The notes under the pieces were generated by a model. The model was given only the letters and a program-made list of their open reading frames with translations, did no database searches and was not told where the DNA came from. The position numbers were made by a program, and so were the translations under genes. Shown piece by piece: positions 7,945 through 17,683 of a stretch of 64,000 nucleotides of DNA. Each line of letters opens with the position of its first letter. Within the stretch, counting starts at the first letter, position 1. Source of the stretch: Confluentibacter flavum (GTDB taxonomy: Bacteria > Bacteroidota > Bacteroidia > Flavobacteriales > Flavobacteriaceae); NCBI RefSeq assembly GCF_002843175.1, contig NZ_PJEO01000016.1, positions 62,001 through 126,000 on the forward strand, given 5' to 3'.

Positions 7945-10386
7945 ATGGTATATAAAACGACTTTAAAATCATTATTTGCTTTTTTAATAACTTTCCTGTT
8001 TTTTGTAGGGTTTGGATTTGGGCAAAGTATATTTGACAATCCAATAACAGGATCTGACCCTAGCGCTGATAATCCTTATATAATCAATCAATATAAAAAC
8101 CCAAATATTACAGTTTCCGGAATTGGTAGAGGCTCTGGTTTGATTACATTGGCAACTCCTCCAGTCAATAGGTATGCTGCAAGAACTTGGAGCACAGGCA
8201 GTTTGGATGTGAATGATTTTTTTGAATTTAAAATTACACCTAACTCGGGGTACAAAATTGATTTTGTAAGTTTTGTTTATACTGGACAGGCTTCCAGTAC
8301 AGGCCCGATAAACTTTGCTTTTAGAAGCAGTCTCGATAGCTACACAGCTAATATAGGATCCCCAACTGCTACCGGTACAACAATAGATTTATCTGGGGTT
8401 GATTATCAGAATATATCAACTTCCGTGACATTTAGGCTTTATGGGTGGGGAGGCAGTTCTGGTCAAGGTAGTTTTAGTATCAATGATTTTACTTTCAATG
8501 GAGTTGTTTCAGCGTTACCCGTTTGCAATAGCACCCCAACCACTTGTAGTTCAGGTGCTTGGGATAATGGTGAGCCGGATTTAGCAACACCAGCCATTAT
8601 AAATGGAGATTACCATACAGGAACCAACGGTAGCTTTTCTGCATGTAGTCTTACTGTAAATGCTGGAACAACATTAACAATTAGTGATGAAGACAATGGC
8701 GCTCCTATCAATACCTATGTTGTGGTTCAGACAGATGTTACTGTTGATGGTGCTATCGAAATGGAACCCAAGGCTTCGTTTGTACAGTTAGACGACGATG
8801 GTATCGTGAGTGTTATAGGGTCTATAAAGGTTTCAAAAAACACAGCTCCCATGAACGCTTGGTATGAGTATACCTATTGGAGCTCTCCTGTATCAGGCGC
8901 TCAAATTGGAACCGCTTTGGCGGACTCAAATGCAAATAGACGTTTTCTGTTTAATGCCAAAAACTATTTGGATGCCAAGATGGAGACAGGAAACAATAAC
9001 GCACAAGTAGATGGACAGGATGATATTGATGATGATGGTAATGACTGGCAACGAGTAAATGGAACTACCGTTATGCAACCTGGTGTTGGTTATGCCGCAA
9101 CACATTCTGAAGCGGCGTTTGTAATTCCTCCAGGCCCATTTTCACCTCCACAATTCAGATATACTTTTGATGGTCCATTTAATAATGGAGAAATAATAGT
9201 TTCTGTATATAGAAATGATTTTGAACCCAATGACAATAATTGGAATTTAATAGGAAACCCATATCCTTCTGCCATTGATGCCGATTTGTTTTTAGATACC
9301 AATAGTAATATTGATATTAACATCAATACACCATATACTTTAGATGGTGCTATATTTTTATGGTCACAGAACACACCTCCATCTAGTACTGCTAATGGCA
9401 ACGAACAGCTGAATTTTTCTAGCTCTGATTATGCTATTATTAATGGTATCGGCCAAACTGCCGGTGGTGATGGATTAATGCCCGAAAGAAAAATTCCTTC
9501 TGGACAGGCTTTTTTTGTTTCATATTCTAATGCTGCAATACCTTTATCAATCACTCCTAATGCTGACGGACATGACATTGCCCAAGGCGAAGTTGTTTTT
9601 AATAATTCAATGCGAGTTATAGGTGCTTCAGACAATGCTCAATTCTTTAAAAGCTCAACTTCAAAAAGTAACCCATCTTCTGTAGCAAATAAATTATGGA
9701 TTAATTTAACGTCTGATAATGGCGTGTTTAACCAGACTCTTATTGGATACGTAAAAGGTGCAACCAATACTGATGACGGCTCATATTTTGATACTCGAAA
9801 AAATGCCTCAACAGGAACTTCTGCCATATTGTATACTACGATGGATGGTTCCAACAAAGAATTTGCTATCCAGGGAAAAGCTGAGAATAGCCTTAACTTT
9901 AGCGAAACCATCAATCTAGGTTTTAAAACAAGTATTAATACATCAACCTTGTACACCTTATCTATGGCACAACTACAAGGTGAATTTTTAACGAATAACA
10001 CCGTTTATTTAAAAGATAACTTATTGAATAAAGTTCATAACTTATCGGATGCTGATTATACATTCACATCGGAAGTTGGTGAGTTTAATGACCGTTTTGT
10101 AGTGATGTTTAATAATCAATCGCTATCAACAGATGAACTAGTAGCCGACGCCAACACACTTAAAATCATTGATTTGGATAACGACCGTGTTACGTTCTCA
10201 ATCACCAATAATTTAAAGATTAAAAATGTAACTGTTTTTGATTTGTTGGGAAGAGAGTTATACCAATTTAAAGGACAAAATAGTGAAGAAACATATCTTC
10301 TTAGTTCTTTAAAAAACACCATTTATATTGCTAAAGTGGAACTTTCAAACGGTGCTACTATTACTAAAAAGGCTGTTAAAAAGTAA
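7945..10386 (+). CDS. Secreted protein with T9SS sorting domain
   Basis: An 813-residue exported protein of unknown function. A signal peptide covers residues 1-26 (ending GFGFGQ). The middle has beta-rich, Thr/Ser/Asn-rich sequence with Asp-rich stretches (DGQDDIDDDGNDW) that could bind calcium. Several GNPYPSAID-type motifs and a C-terminal ~75-residue region (TVFDLLGRELYQF ... ATITKKAVKK) are typical of type IX secretion cargo. No catalytic motif was recognised, so a structural, adhesin or surface role is only a guess. Such proteins are usually anchored to or released from the outer membrane after T9SS export. Confidence 0.8.
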   Translation: MVYKTTLKSLFAFLITFLFFVGFGFGQSIFDNPITGSDPSADNPYIINQYKNPNITVSGIGRGSGLITLATPPVNRYAARTWSTGSLDVNDFFEFKITPNSGYKIDFVSFVYTGQASSTGPINFAFRSSLDSYTANIGSPTATGTTIDLSGVDYQNISTSVTFRLYGWGGSSGQGSFSINDFTFNGVVSALPVCNSTPTTCSSGAWDNGEPDLATPAIINGDYHTGTNGSFSACSLTVNAGTTLTISDEDNGAPINTYVVVQTDVTVDGAIEMEPKASFVQLDDDGIVSVIGSIKVSKNTAPMNAWYEYTYWSSPVSGAQIGTALADSNANRRFLFNAKNYLDAKMETGNNNAQVDGQDDIDDDGNDWQRVNGTTVMQPGVGYAATHSEAAFVIPPGPFSPPQFRYTFDGPFNNGEIIVSVYRNDFEPNDNNWNLIGNPYPSAIDADLFLDTNSNIDININTPYTLDGAIFLWSQNTPPSSTANGNEQLNFSSSDYAIINGIGQTAGGDGLMPERKIPSGQAFFVSYSNAAIPLSITPNADGHDIAQGEVVFNNSMRVIGASDNAQFFKSSTSKSNPSSVANKLWINLTSDNGVFNQTLIGYVKGATNTDDGSYFDTRKNASTGTSAILYTTMDGSNKEFAIQGKAENSLNFSETINLGFKTSINTSTLYTLSMAQLQGEFLTNNTVYLKDNLLNKVHNLSDADYTFTSEVGEFNDRFVVMFNNQSLSTDELVADANTLKIIDLDNDRVTFSITNNLKIKNVTVFDLLGRELYQFKGQNSEETYLLSSLKNTIYIAKVELSNGATITKKAVKK

Positions 10387-10412
10387 GCTTGAAAACTAAG
10401 GCATAAACTATT

Positions 10413-11132
10413 CTAACTAAAAACTTGATTAAAAATCTGTAATGATTTAGGTGTTTTAAAACTTCCTAGATGCAATTCGAAATAAAGTAATAACATATTT
10501 AAAAATAATTGCCTTTGTTTAGCGTTTATTTTGATTTCGGATAAATTATCAAAACTTGTGTTTAAAAGTATTTTTAAAAGTCCCAAATTTTCGCCAGAAA
10601 TGGCATATTTGCTAGACGGGTTGAATTCAAATTTGCCATCTTGAAGATTAAAATAATCGTATTCCAGATTATTAACTTCTGGATAAAACCCTAAATATTT
10701 TGTTAGCTTTAATAAAAAAAGTAAATGAAAATTAGCATATTCTTCATGGGAATCAAACCATAACAAAGAGGTTTCTAAATAACTAAAAAGGGTTTCGTTT
10801 TGTTCTTCTTCTTTCAAAGTGCTTGACAATACTTCGGACAAAAACATAACGACCGCACTTTTCACAACATTAGTGTGCAAACTGCTATACAAATGATTTA
10901 ATTTTACTTCTTTTATGGTGTGCAGGGAACGATTGGTTTTATAATCTACCACAATCGTTAATTGGGAAAGCAATTGAAAATATGCCGTTTGAACCGCGCC
11001 TTTTTTGCTTTTTAAAACACCTTTTAATAAAAAACTGAGCATGCCATAGTGCTGTGTGTAGCATTTTACAATGAGATCGTTATCGCTATACTTTAATTTG
11101 GAAATAACAATGGCATTTGTAGAGACTAACAT
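10413..11132 (-). CDS. recO: DNA repair protein RecO
   Basis: RecFOR-pathway protein that loads RecA on SSB-coated DNA. The 239-residue protein starts with the OB-fold strand pattern typical of RecO (NAIVISKLKYSDNDLIVKCYTQHYGMLSFLLKG, residues ~6-38), followed by a helical C-terminal domain. As in many Bacteroidota, the zinc-finger cysteines of the Deinococcus protein are missing. The start codon overlaps the porZ stop by one base (11132), so the two genes are translationally linked in the order porZ-recO. Confidence 0.9.
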   Translation of the reverse strand: MLVSTNAIVISKLKYSDNDLIVKCYTQHYGMLSFLLKGVLKSKKGAVQTAYFQLLSQLTIVVDYKTNRSLHTIKEVKLNHLYSSLHTNVVKSAVVMFLSEVLSSTLKEEEQNETLFSYLETSLLWFDSHEEYANFHLLFLLKLTKYLGFYPEVNNLEYDYFNLQDGKFEFNPSSKYAISGENLGLLKILLNTSFDNLSEIKINAKQRQLFLNMLLLYFELHLGSFKTPKSLQIFNQVFS

Positions 11133-13471
11133 TACCTAACAACCATTAATTTTAGCACTTTTGTTTCAAACGTATCCAAATCTGATAACATAACCAGATA
11201 CACTCCCGATTTTACCACATTATTAGCAAGATTTTTACCATTCCAAAATGCTGTACCACCATCAATTTCTAAATTATATCCTCTGTATCTCAAATTTATT
11301 CTTGATTGAGCTTCAGCTACCAGATTGCCTTCTATATCGGTGATTTTAATATTTATGTTTTCAGAAATATCTTTAATTTTTACACGGTCTTCGGTAATAT
11401 TAAATGTTGGTCTTACTGGATTTGGGTACACATGAGCTGCTTGCAATGTTTCCTGTGTTCCAGAACTTCCAGAACGAAAGGACAACAATCCTTTGCTTGT
11501 TGCTATATAAACCGTACCATTGGTTTGGTCTATCGACACATCGGTTATTTCATTTGATGGCAAAGGGGAATTGTCTGTTGTAAAATGAAAGATGGTTTTT
11601 TGTCCATCAGACGACAAATAAAAGATTCCGGAGCTTACTGTTCCTATCCATTTATTGTTGGAGCCATCAACTTCTATATCTGTAATTATCTGTTGAAAAA
11701 GAAGTTCTTTAGCAATCCCATCTTCAGAAATAATAATCTCGTCAACGCTTATATCATCATCTTCAAAAAAACTGGTTGTATTATAAAGCACCCTTAATCC
11801 TCTATAAGTCCCTATCCAAAGCTGATTTCTTTTATCCAAAGCCAATGCCGTTACATAACTAGAAGGCATATTTTCTTCTTCTCTAAATAATTTTTTTATA
11901 TTGAAACTATTGCCGCTTTCTTTAAATCCAATAAAGCCATGTTCGTAACTGGCTATCCATTTGGTGCCATTATCTCCAATAACCATATCGCCATAACCTA
12001 AGTTTCTATCTTGAATAATATCTGTAAAACTGTATGATCGCCATTGACTAGTTGTTGGGTTATATGATTTTAAAGGTTTATCGATTAGACTCGTCACCGT
12101 CCACAATAGCCCTGCGCTATCAAATTTAGAAGGCCCAACTCTAATATCAACGTAATTGGGGTCTGAGGGCAAAACTAAAGATTCCAAATCACTATTGGTT
12201 TGATTGTATAATGTGGTAGGGACTTCTTCATTAACTTCTAATAGCCCATTGAAAAAGGAACTTATAAACACTTGGTTATTATTAAAAGGATTTATAGAAA
12301 TAGCATTTAAACATCTAGCATTTAAAGCGGCACTATATGGTGTGTTTATCCATTCATCTCCTTTTAAATGACTAAAGCCAAGACTGTTTAAGGGATACGG
12401 ATTGAAAAAAATGTCATAATCACCAAAAGTAACCCAAAGATTATTGGGCGTTGCCTGAATTGAAAAAGGTGTATTAAGTAATGGCCCTTCGGGATGTACC
12501 TCTTCAAAATCCACTGGGCTTGATATCAAGGTTTTTAACACACCAAAGTCTTTGGTTCCTATATATATATATTCAGAATCTGTAGTAGCCGATGTAAATT
12601 GTGTATTAAATGAAGGTATAACCGATGCTTGGGATAGCAAGTCAAAATTAGAATCATAAATAAAAACATTGTTTATTGTAGTAAGTATTAAAAGGCCATT
12701 AACCGCTCTAACATCTAGGGGAGGATTAGCATATTGAAACAATTGTGACAATGTGTTATTGGTAATTTGAAATATCCTGTTATCAGTTCTTGTTGTGAAC
12801 AATTTGTCTTCTAAAGTTTCAATGGCTGAAAAACTTCCTGAAACAATGGTTTGCCAATTTTGATAATCTATTAAATTAGGACTGGAAACCTGAGCTTTTC
12901 TAATTCCATTACTTCCTAAACACGAGGCATAAATCTCGTCACCAATAATAGCTGTTTGACTTACTTGGATTTGCGCTCCTGAATTCCCAATAAAATACGT
13001 GTCGCCAAATTCCAATCGGTCTAAATTAAAAACAGAAATACCATAATTTGTAGATATATAAACCACGTTTTGATATGCATTAAAATGGTTTATTCTTTTA
13101 CTATTGGGCGGTATAGTTGGTTTGTCCACAATGTCATTGATTGTAAGTACGTTTTCATCATTATCAAATACAATCTCAATTAACCCGTTTTCATAGCCAA
13201 CGATTAGCAATTCATACGTATCACTATAATATATGATTGATATATTTTCACCCGATAATCCGTGGATTGTTGTTAGCTGCTCTAGTTCATTGGTTTGCTT
13301 GTTATAACTAAAAATGGCATTTTGAGCAGCTGCATAAATTTTAGTATCGCTTTCTACGATATCTTTTATACTATAAAAAGAAAAATGACCTTCCCATAAG
13401 GTTGAAAAATCTTGGGCAAATTGTAAAAATGGGAAAAAGTAAATTACTAAGACAAAAACTCTTTTAAACAT
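11132..13471 (-). CDS. porZ: PorZ-like beta-propeller protein with T9SS sorting domain
   Basis: A 779-residue exported protein. A signal peptide (1-19, ending LQFAQ) is followed by repeated propeller blades of two-component-regulator type (for example NKWIGTVSSGIFYL, GTKWIASYEHGFIGF, QLWIGTYRGLRVLY). The C-terminal domain begins VYPNPVRPTFNI and is a T9SS sorting domain. This architecture and length match PorZ, a cell-surface component of the T9SS attachment complex that handles A-LPS-linked cargo in Porphyromonas. Overlap with recO is a gene order seen in flavobacteria. It could instead be an ordinary propeller cargo protein, but the domain order favours PorZ. Confidence 0.7.
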   Translation of the reverse strand: MFKRVFVLVIYFFPFLQFAQDFSTLWEGHFSFYSIKDIVESDTKIYAAAQNAIFSYNKQTNELEQLTTIHGLSGENISIIYYSDTYELLIVGYENGLIEIVFDNDENVLTINDIVDKPTIPPNSKRINHFNAYQNVVYISTNYGISVFNLDRLEFGDTYFIGNSGAQIQVSQTAIIGDEIYASCLGSNGIRKAQVSSPNLIDYQNWQTIVSGSFSAIETLEDKLFTTRTDNRIFQITNNTLSQLFQYANPPLDVRAVNGLLILTTINNVFIYDSNFDLLSQASVIPSFNTQFTSATTDSEYIYIGTKDFGVLKTLISSPVDFEEVHPEGPLLNTPFSIQATPNNLWVTFGDYDIFFNPYPLNSLGFSHLKGDEWINTPYSAALNARCLNAISINPFNNNQVFISSFFNGLLEVNEEVPTTLYNQTNSDLESLVLPSDPNYVDIRVGPSKFDSAGLLWTVTSLIDKPLKSYNPTTSQWRSYSFTDIIQDRNLGYGDMVIGDNGTKWIASYEHGFIGFKESGNSFNIKKLFREEENMPSSYVTALALDKRNQLWIGTYRGLRVLYNTTSFFEDDDISVDEIIISEDGIAKELLFQQIITDIEVDGSNNKWIGTVSSGIFYLSSDGQKTIFHFTTDNSPLPSNEITDVSIDQTNGTVYIATSKGLLSFRSGSSGTQETLQAAHVYPNPVRPTFNITEDRVKIKDISENINIKITDIEGNLVAEAQSRINLRYRGYNLEIDGGTAFWNGKNLANNVVKSGVYLVMLSDLDTFETKVLKLMVVR

Positions 13472-13600
13472 AGGTTATTTTTCTACACCCAAATATATTT
13501 ATATATAACGAGTTTTGCTTTAAAATTATATAATTTAAATGAAATAGCTCCCTGTTTTATAGGAAGCTTTTGACAATAAATAACTTTTAGTTTATCATTT

Positions 13601-14944
13601 TTAAACGATTCCTTGAGCAAGCATGGCATCGGCTACTTTAACAAAGCCAGCAATATTAGCTCCTCTTACATAGTCAACATAACCATCTTCATCTTTACCG
13701 TACTTGATACAAGAATCATGAATATTAGACATGATTTCCTTTAATTTTAAGTCAACCTCCTCTCTTGTCCAATTAAATCGTAATGAATTTTGGGTCATCT
13801 CTAACCCAGACGTTGCTACGCCACCAGCATTAGAAGCCTTACCGGGCGCATATAAAATCCTCGCTTTTTGAAATACATGAACAGCCTGAATAGTTGATGG
13901 CATATTAGCGCCTTCACTCACACATATACAACCATTTTTTAAAAGTATTTCAGCATCGATTTCGGTAAGCTCATTTTGTGTGGCACATGGTAATGCAATA
14001 TCACATTTTACTTCCCAAGGTGTTTTTCCTTTTACAAATATGGCATTTTTATATGTTTCCAAATAATCGCTTATTCTACCCCTTTTTACATTTTTAATCT
14101 GCATTATATGGGCTAGTTTTTCAGTATTTATGCCTTCTGAATCATAAATATATCCTGAGGAATCGGACATGGTTAGTACGTTTGCTCCCAATTGAATACT
14201 TTTCTCTACAGCATATTGAGCTACATTTCCCGAACCAGATACAACAACTTGCTTTCCATTAAAACCTTCCCCTTTAGTTTCAAGCATTTTTTGCGCAAAA
14301 TACACGGTTCCATAACCTGTTGCTTCGGGTCTAATTAATGATCCACCCCAAGACAATCCCTTACCAGTTAATACGCCAGTAAATTCGTTTTTCAATTTTT
14401 TATACATCCCAAAAAGGAATCCTACCTCTCTAGCACCAACACCAATATCTCCAGCGGGGATGTCTGTATTTGGTCCTATGTGCCTAAATAGCTCACTCAT
14501 AAATGAATGGCAAAAGCGCATGATTTCACCATCACTTTTTCCTTTAGGGTCAAAATCGCTTCCTCCTTTTCCACCGCCCATGGGCAATGTGGTTAAACTG
14601 TTTTTAAACACCTGTTCAAATGCTAAAAATTTTAAAATACTCATGTTAACCGTTGGATGAAACCGTAAGCCACCTTTGTAAGGTCCAATAGCAGAATTCA
14701 TTTGAATTCTATAACCTCTGTTAACTTGAATTACACCCGAATCATCAACCCAACAAACCCTGAATGTTATGGCCCGTTCTGGCTCAACCATTCTTAATAA
14801 AATGTTTTTTCCATAATAAATTTCGTGCTTAACAATGTAAGGTAGTACAGTCTCTGCGACTTCCTCAACAGCTTGTAAAAACTCTGGTTCATCACCATTT
14901 CGTTCTTTTACAAGATTTAAAAACTCATTAATTATATTTTTCAT
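13601..14944 (-). CDS. gdhA: NADP-type glutamate dehydrogenase
   Basis: Interconverts 2-oxoglutarate plus ammonia and glutamate. At 447 residues it has the hexameric class I GDH length. Key motifs are readable: the substrate-binding GPYKGGLRFHP, the catalytic LPMGGGKGGSDFDPKGKSD lysine region, PAGDIGVGAREVGF, the Rossmann GSGNVAQYA, and the C-terminal NAGGVATSGLEM. I take the ATG at 14944 (MKNIINEF) rather than an in-frame ATG 48 bp upstream, which would add an unconserved tail. It is divergent from the gene at 15143, and the 198-bp gap holds that gene's promoter. Confidence 0.95.
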   Translation of the reverse strand: MKNIINEFLNLVKERNGDEPEFLQAVEEVAETVLPYIVKHEIYYGKNILLRMVEPERAITFRVCWVDDSGVIQVNRGYRIQMNSAIGPYKGGLRFHPTVNMSILKFLAFEQVFKNSLTTLPMGGGKGGSDFDPKGKSDGEIMRFCHSFMSELFRHIGPNTDIPAGDIGVGAREVGFLFGMYKKLKNEFTGVLTGKGLSWGGSLIRPEATGYGTVYFAQKMLETKGEGFNGKQVVVSGSGNVAQYAVEKSIQLGANVLTMSDSSGYIYDSEGINTEKLAHIMQIKNVKRGRISDYLETYKNAIFVKGKTPWEVKCDIALPCATQNELTEIDAEILLKNGCICVSEGANMPSTIQAVHVFQKARILYAPGKASNAGGVATSGLEMTQNSLRFNWTREEVDLKLKEIMSNIHDSCIKYGKDEDGYVDYVRGANIAGFVKVADAMLAQGIV

Positions 14945-15078
14945 AGAAAAAAAATGTATTGCATTTATTGATTTTATAATTTTTATGTGCAAATATACGT
15001 TGTATTTAAAAAATTACGATTTTTATTTGTGAAATTCATAATCAAAATTTCAATAGCTGATCCACCAATTTATTTAAA

Positions 15079-15109
15079 TTTGATTATAGTATGAGTTTTT
15101 ATATATTTG
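15079..15109 (+). promoter_or_regulatory. Consensus Bacteroidota promoter
   Basis: TTTG at 15079-15082, a 19-nt spacer, then TATATTTG at 15102-15109. This is a full match to the TTTG/TAnnTTTG promoter of Bacteroidota and lies 33 bases before the start of the outer-membrane-like protein gene. Confidence 0.7.
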
Positions 15110-15142
15110 TTCGGGTAATGCCCCAAAAAACAAAACCTTATT

Positions 15143-15973
15143 ATGCTTAACTTGAAATGTTTAGCTTTACTTGTTTGTTTACTTGCTATTAATCAGGTTT
15201 CCTTCTCTCAATTAGGGTTTTCCCATGAATTAGGGGTTATTGCTGGTCCAGTACAATTCCGTTCTGATTTTGGAGGTAGGTTTGAGGAACAAACAAACAT
15301 GGGTAATTCTGGAATTGGTATTGGAATTATTCACTATATAAACTTTGCTTACAGCGCGGACTGTAACTGTTATACCACTGAAACCTATTTTAATGATCAT
15401 TTTAAATTACGCAGTGAAGTATCTTGGAATAAAACAGATCTAGATCATCACGGTTTTTGGGTACAGGCTGATAAAGTCAGTATTAATGCTGATAAACTTA
15501 GAGCACATTCTGGAGTCGCTGAAAATTTTGATATTGGGATGCAACTGGAATATTTTCCTTTAAGTATTCGTTCTTTTCAAGCATTTGCTTATAGAATTGC
15601 CCCTTTTGTAAGTTTAGGCGTTCATTACACCTCATCCTCGCCCCAAGCAATGACAGCATATGGAGATGGAAATATTTACAATCCAAATAACATATATTCT
15701 TTTTGGTATAGTGATGATTCTTATCTTCCCCCAATCCCAAGTGGCCAGCAAAGAGAATACCCAATCAATTTAGACCAGCGAAATAATTGGTCTTTGGTTA
15801 CTAGCGTAGGAATTCGATACAAACTTACCAAGCTTTCAGATTTAATGTTAGATTTAAGATGGCAATACTACTTTAGCGATTGGATCGATGGATTCAATCA
15901 CGAATTCGATAACTATAATAAATATAACGATTGGCTTGTATGGCTTAATTTCGGTTATATTCTATACCTCTAG
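15143..15973 (+). CDS. Exported outer-membrane-like protein, THC0290_0291-type
   Basis: A 276-residue protein with a signal peptide (1-22, ending QVSFSQ) and the alternating aromatic/hydrophobic pattern of an outer-membrane beta-barrel. It includes LGFSHELGVIAGPVQF near the mature N-terminus and FAYRIAPFVSLGVHY and SLVTSVGIRYKL strands. From memory it resembles a conserved flavobacterial family named THC0290_0291, often found beside glutamate dehydrogenase; this was not checked by search. It has its own consensus promoter. Function is unknown. Confidence 0.65.
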   Translation: MLNLKCLALLVCLLAINQVSFSQLGFSHELGVIAGPVQFRSDFGGRFEEQTNMGNSGIGIGIIHYINFAYSADCNCYTTETYFNDHFKLRSEVSWNKTDLDHHGFWVQADKVSINADKLRAHSGVAENFDIGMQLEYFPLSIRSFQAFAYRIAPFVSLGVHYTSSSPQAMTAYGDGNIYNPNNIYSFWYSDDSYLPPIPSGQQREYPINLDQRNNWSLVTSVGIRYKLTKLSDLMLDLRWQYYFSDWIDGFNHEFDNYNKYNDWLVWLNFGYILYL

Positions 15974-16053
15974 CACTCAAGTTCTCCTAATTAGCAAAAA
16001 TTCAAATTAATTTAATAGTGCTCAAGAGTAATATTCATACCTTTAAGGTTATT

Positions 16054-16776
16054 ATGTACAACACGAAATTTATTTTAACACTACTCTGTTTTTTGTTTCT
16101 ATTTTCTTGTAATGAAGAACCTAAATTGGTTTTTAAAGAGTCTAGCTTTACAACCGAAAAAAACACGCTTGTTGAAGTTATTATCCCTGTCGCAACAGGA
16201 GATATAAGCATTATTGACAATATAAACTCCATTATTAAAACTCATGTTATAGAAATGCTCCGTTTGGATCCTTCAGAACCTATTACCATCAAAACCATTG
16301 AAGAAGGTATTGATACTTTTAATGATGAATACAATCGCTTTAAAGCTGATTTTCCTGAAAGCTCACAACCTTGGGAGGCACAAATAGATGGAGAAATTAT
16401 GTGTCAATCAACCGAATTGATTAGTATATCACTTACATCCTATGTAAATACAGGTGGTGCCCATGGAAATTTAACCATATCCTTTTTAAATTTTGATGCC
16501 AAAACAGGTATGCCAATTAAATCCTCAGATTTATTTAAAAATATGGAGGATTTTAACGCCTTGGCAAATCGCTATTTTGAAAATACTATTGAAGATAAAG
16601 ATATTCTTTTTGATCCTCAATCATTTAAATTACCTGATAACATAGGCTTAAATGACGAAGGCGCTGTATTACTTTATAATTCTTATGAAATAGCACCTTA
16701 CTCGGAAGGCATCATTGAGTTTACCATCCCTTTTGAAAAGATAAATTCCCTTTTAAATTTTGATAGCACGCAATAA
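16054..16776 (+). CDS. Lipoprotein with DUF4163/DUF3298-type domains
   Basis: About 240 residues. A lipoprotein signal ends in LLCFLFLFSC, giving an acylated cysteine near residue 19. The C-terminal half contains ISISLTSYVNTGGAHGNL and the YNSYEIAPYSEGIIEFTIPF motif, the hallmark of DUF3298/RsiV-like C-terminal domains. I prefer the ATG at 16054 over an in-frame GTG at 16018, because it places the hydrophobic signal directly at the N-terminus. The last 24 bases overlap the convergent DinB gene. Function is unknown; periplasmic sensor or lysozyme-binding roles are known for distant relatives only. Confidence 0.75.
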   Translation: MYNTKFILTLLCFLFLFSCNEEPKLVFKESSFTTEKNTLVEVIIPVATGDISIIDNINSIIKTHVIEMLRLDPSEPITIKTIEEGIDTFNDEYNRFKADFPESSQPWEAQIDGEIMCQSTELISISLTSYVNTGGAHGNLTISFLNFDAKTGMPIKSSDLFKNMEDFNALANRYFENTIEDKDILFDPQSFKLPDNIGLNDEGAVLLYNSYEIAPYSEGIIEFTIPFEKINSLLNFDSTQ

Positions 16777-17217
16777 AGCCATAATGTAACCTATGTGCAA
16801 CCCTTCATGAAATAGGTTAAACTGAAGGGCATCTTCAACATTTTTAAGTGTGTTTCCTGTTGTAACAACGGTGTATTCCTGATAATTTTGAAATACATCA
16901 TTAAAATAATCTTCTTGGGTTTTTTGAATCGTTGGAAATAACAGTCCTTTGATTTCTTCTACTTCAGATAAAGTTACAGGAGCTTCTGGTTTAGAGCCCT
17001 TTCTATATTTTTCAACAAACTCATCACTCACCATAATAGGCAGTCCCGATAATTTATAAACAAGTATTTGTTGCGCAACTATCACATGTGCAATGTTCCA
17101 AATAATGTTATTATTAAACCCTTTAGGGATTTTGTTTAAATCTTCTAACGAATTGTTTTCTAATACGTTGTTTAAGTATTTTCTTGTATTTGGTAAAACT
17201 TCAAATATAAAATCCAT
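16753..17217 (-). CDS. DinB-family protein
   Basis: A 154-residue four-helix-bundle protein of the DinB/YfiT superfamily. Possible metal-ligand histidines are in IWNIAHVIVAQQ and in the C-terminal LFHEGLHIGYIMALLRA, the usual third ligand site. Family members include thiol-transferases (bacillithiol and similar), but the substrate here is unknown. Its 3' end overlaps the convergent lipoprotein gene by 24 bp. Confidence 0.8.
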   Translation of the reverse strand: MDFIFEVLPNTRKYLNNVLENNSLEDLNKIPKGFNNNIIWNIAHVIVAQQILVYKLSGLPIMVSDEFVEKYRKGSKPEAPVTLSEVEEIKGLLFPTIQKTQEDYFNDVFQNYQEYTVVTTGNTLKNVEDALQFNLFHEGLHIGYIMALLRAIKI

Positions 17218-17329
17218 GAATTTTAGTATATTATTTTCGATAAATATACTTTTTTATAGAATCATTTCTTTTATATTGTGGTTAAATTTTCTAGAATCCC
17301 ATCTTCCAGTAAATGATAATATAAATAAT

Positions 17330-17683
17330 ATGAAAAAGGTATATTACCTAAAAAATTGCAGTACATGCATTCGGATTTTAAAGGGGTTAAACCTTACTTC
17401 AGACTATATTTTACAGGATATTAAAACTGAAGAGATTACAGTGAAACAACTTGAAGACATGAAAAAAACAGCGGGTAGCTATGAAGCTCTTTTTAGTAAA
17501 CGTTCAAAACTTTATAAAGAAATGGATTTGAAAAATCAGGAGTTAACCGAACGCGATTACAAACATTATATTTTGGAACATTATACGTTTTTAAGTAGAC
17601 CGGTCATCATAAGTGATGATGCTATTTTTATAGGAAATTCAAAACAGGTTATAGATGCAGCCAAAAACCACATAAACAATTAG
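17330..17683 (+). CDS. ArsC/Spx-family thioredoxin-fold protein
   Basis: A 117-residue thioredoxin-fold protein of the arsenate reductase-like family. It has an N-terminal CxxC (NCSTC, C10 and C13), then KTEEITVKQLEDMKKTAG and the C-terminal SRPVIISDDAIFIGN, which corresponds to the RP(L/V)hhDG segment of ArsC/Spx proteins. Longer readings from 17093 would run through the divergent DinB gene, so I start at the ATG at 17330. The stop overlaps by 4 bp the end of the convergent small FeoB-associated gene. There is no arsenic operon nearby, so a redox role is more likely than arsenate reduction. Confidence 0.75.
   Translation: MKKVYYLKNCSTCIRILKGLNLTSDYILQDIKTEEITVKQLEDMKKTAGSYEALFSKRSKLYKEMDLKNQELTERDYKHYILEHYTFLSRPVIISDDAIFIGNSKQVIDAAKNHINN

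Noticed and set aside
13540-13575. Terminator between porZ and gdhA
   Set aside because: AGCTCCCT/AGGAAGCT can pair imperfectly, but there is no T run on the gdhA-reading strand.
17093-17329. Upstream extension of the ArsC-like gene
   Set aside because: It is antisense to the start of the DinB gene and adds a hydrophobic, low-quality stretch. The ATG at 17330 gives the family N-terminus.
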